From Candidatus Sulfotelmatobacter sp. (GTDB lineage: Bacteria > Acidobacteriota > Terriglobia > Terriglobales > Acidobacteriaceae), in NCBI GenBank assembly GCA_030037515.1, contig JASHRE010000255.1, positions 1-6,843 of the forward strand: DNA of 6,843 bases, given 5' to 3'. The translations under genes were made by a program, and so were the position numbers. The notes beneath the pieces were generated by a model, which saw only the letters and a list, made by a program, of their open reading frames with translations, made no database searches and had not been told where the DNA came from. Of the stretch, positions 5,430-6,843 are shown piece after piece (within the stretch, counting starts at the first letter, position 1; the number at the start of each line of letters is the position of its first letter).

Positions 5430-6138
5430 ATGGTCAAACACCTGCGGATCATCATTCCCGGTGGAAACAGACAGGTCGGCACCGTGCTGTCGCGACGTTT
5501 CCACACTCAAGGACACGAGGTTGTAGTCCTTGCTCGCAAGCCTCTTCCAGCGCCATGACGCGTCGTCACTTGGGACGGAGAGCATCTGGGCGACTGGACT
5601 TCCGAACTCGAAAATTCAGATGTGGTCATCAATCTTGCTGGCAGAAGCGTGAATTGCCGATACACGGCAGCAAATCTGTAAGGCAATCATGGACTCTCGA
5701 ACTGAGAGCACGCGCTTGCTGGGTAGAACGATGGATGAGTTGGCGCATCCGCCGCGCTTGTGGATGAATGCAAGTACCGCGACAATCTACCGCCACATCT
5801 ATGACCGAGTAATGGACGAGCAGACGGGGGAAATCGGGGGCAGCGAACCGGATGCACCCGCCAAATGGAAGTTCAGCATCGATGTGGCGACTAGTTGGGA
5901 GTCGGCTTTTTTCGAAGCCATGGCCCCAAACACCCGCAAATTAGCCCTTCGCAGCGCGATCATTATGAGCCCTGATCGTGGCGGTATTGTTGACACATTG
6001 CTTCGTCTAGCAAGGCTTGCACTCGGAGGTACAGCGGCGAGCGGTCAGCAGTTCATTTCGTGGGTTCACGAGGCGGATTTCCTCTCCGCTATCGAATTCC
6101 TGATTGCCCAAAACGAATTGGACGGTTGCGTGAACATT
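5430..6138 (+). pseudogene. TIGR01777-family SDR/epimerase-like oxidoreductase, multiply broken
   Basis: From ATG 5430 the product reads HLRIIIPGGNRQVGTVLSRR, the Rossmann nucleotide-binding start of the TIGR01777 (YfcH-like) family, then GHEVVVLARKPLPAP. An in-frame TGA at 5556-5558 stands where relatives have Trp before RVVTWDGEHLGDW. The frame continues through SDVVINLAGRSVNCRYTAAN, then an extra T near 5677 shifts it into AIMDSRTESTRLLGRTMDEL, PPRLWMNASTATIYRH, GEIGGSEPDAPAKWKFSIDV, LALRSAIIMSPDRGG and QFISWVHEADFLSAIEFLI. Homology stops at LDGCVNI (6138); about 60 C-terminal residues are gone. In the glycine-rich loop the expected GGSGQVG is GGNRQVG, replacing a conserved glycine by arginine. 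It follows the DUF1990 remnant as a likely former operon. Confidence 0.88.
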
Positions 6139-6144
6139 TGGTTT

Positions 6145-6163
6145 GGTTCTGTGCAGGAATCTG
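6145..6163 (+). repeat. 19-bp direct repeat, right copy
   Basis: Identical to 3937-3955. It starts six bases after the point where oxidoreductase homology ends, so it coincides with a breakpoint. On the minus strand it encodes QIPAQN, the last part of the hydrophobic ORF to its right. Confidence 0.8.
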
Positions 6164-6430
6164 TAAAACGTATCGGTAGGCATCGGCCACTGTATGCATG
6201 ACGTCGAAGTGGTAAACGCTGTCGCATACCCACCAAAGTCCATAGCAGACGCCGTAGACGGCTAAGAGAACGGCGGCGAAAAACATCCTCCAGCCGCCAA
6301 TCATCAGGTGTGCGGGGTACAGCACGGTGTCTGCCGTGTCGATCACACGCTGCAATTGCTTAAATATCGCTGCCCTCCGAAGCCAGGACTTTGCCGTCTC
6401 GCTTCGGTGTTTCAGCTTCCGGTTTGCCTG
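6145..6430 (-). pseudogene. Fragment of an unrecognised small membrane protein
   Basis: The minus strand is open from 6430 (after TAA 6431-6433). It reads a basic stretch RKLKHRSETAKSWLRRAAIF, then QRVIDTADTVLYPAHLMIGG, and a hydrophobic segment RMFFAAVLLAVYGVCYGLWW long enough to cross the membrane, followed by VYHFDVMHTVADAYRYVLQI and PAQN. Beyond 6145 the frame runs antisense into the oxidoreductase remnant, so any natural C-terminus is lost at the repeat. No ATG precedes the hydrophobic part; candidates are TTG 6355 or ATG 6304. Coherent amphipathic plus hydrophobic layout suggests a real but truncated gene; I do not know its family. Confidence 0.35.
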
Positions 6431-6522
6431 TTACCCAGGACCGACCCACAGACAAGTCACAAACGGAAGCTGCTTCAACTCCCCGGTTGAGAGCCAGACA
6501 TTCAGGCACCAGAAAATCCAGC

Positions 6523-6843
6523 TTATTTCTTCGGCCGCTCGCACTCAAAGTTCGCGGCGTCATTCGGATCGCCGCTGCCTCTGTACTTCGCTGCCTGCGG
6601 ATACGGGCACAGAGGCCGCGTCATCTTCACGCGCGTTCGGTCCTGGCCTTCGAACTTCGACGCAATAATTATTGACGGCGCCCTGGCTTTTTCCACCCAC
6701 TGCTCCAAAGACGCGTCCACGCTGTGCTGTGGGTCGTCGAACTCAAGAGCACCGACCGCTCCGAACGAATCCGGCCCCGGGCCTCCCAAGCAGTGTTGCA
6801 TGCCCGGCACCATGTAGAGGCGGACGAAAGAATCGACATCTTT
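6523..6843 (-). CDS. Tannase/feruloyl esterase family hydrolase, C-terminal part
   Basis: The last 106 residues of a tannase/feruloyl esterase family alpha/beta hydrolase; the gene continues past the right edge. Members hydrolyse ester bonds of gallate or hydroxycinnamate esters and are usually exported. The segment begins KDVDSFVRLYMVPGMQHCLG, in which the His (about residue 17 of the part seen) is the catalytic-triad histidine and the adjacent Cys belongs to the CS-D-HC arrangement, where it forms a disulfide with the cysteine next to the nucleophilic serine. Further family features are GGPGPDSFG, LEQWVEKARAPSIIIASK, MTRPLCPYPQAAKYRGSGD and NDAANFEC before the stop at 6523-6525. No lesion is visible. 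It points toward the oxidoreductase remnant and shows no clear terminator. Confidence 0.92.
   Translation of the reverse strand, partial: KDVDSFVRLYMVPGMQHCLGGPGPDSFGAVGALEFDDPQHSVDASLEQWVEKARAPSIIIASKFEGQDRTRVKMTRPLCPYPQAAKYRGSGDPNDAANFECERPKK

Noticed and set aside
1..6843. CRISPR array, tRNA, rRNA, insertion-sequence transposase or integrase
   Set aside because: No regularly spaced repeats, cloverleaf, rRNA stretch or transposase/recombinase motif is visible in any frame.

Overview
The window looks like a chromosomal accessory or decaying region of a free-living bacterium with moderate-to-high GC. The gene set (tannase/feruloyl esterase, EthD-family protein, DUF1990 protein, TIGR01777 oxidoreductase, multi-cysteine zinc-ribbon protein, HipBA) would suit a soil bacterium such as an Acidobacteriota member. 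That placement is inferred from gene content only; there is no rRNA or marker gene to confirm it.

Layout, left to right. (1) 1-291, minus strand: a RelE/HigB-type (Gp49-like) toxin fragment with no usable start codon, whose C-terminal end diverges near the window edge. (2) 314-512: a small plus-strand ORF that reads well only across one +1 shift. (3) 500-2169: an apparently intact hipBA toxin-antitoxin operon with an AT-rich promoter holding two inverted repeats. (4) 2287-3330: three broken genes. These are a winged-helix regulator with a one-base frameshift in a G run, an SRAP (YedK/HMCES) gene missing its N-terminus and carrying three frameshifts and a stop, and a minus-strand GNAT acetyltransferase with its middle deleted. 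(5) 3341-3931: an intact two-gene unit, zinc-ribbon protein then EthD-family protein. (6) 3932-4832: about 900 bases with no recognisable gene, containing one strong hairpin and two weak ORF remnants. (7) 4833-6138: a DUF1990 gene and a TIGR01777 SDR-type oxidoreductase in tandem, both broken. (8) 6145-6430, minus: a hydrophobic ORF fragment. (9) 6523-6843, minus: the intact C-terminal end of a tannase/feruloyl esterase family hydrolase that continues beyond the right edge.

The main pattern is intact genes (hipB, hipA, zinc ribbon, EthD, tannase end) interleaved with genes carrying typical decay lesions: single-base indels, nonsense codons and internal deletions. Sequencing error could explain some one-base indels. 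It cannot explain the deletions in SRAP and GNAT, and the intact reading of about 1.6 kb of hipBA argues against a uniformly poor sequence. A perfect 19-bp direct repeat (3937-3955 and 6145-6163) brackets the DUF1990/oxidoreductase block, and its right copy begins six bases after the oxidoreductase homology stops, so it may mark a rearrangement. I see no convincing wholly new system; the features most worth checking are the hipBA control region, the repeat-bounded block and the unexplained 4.0-4.8 kb stretch.
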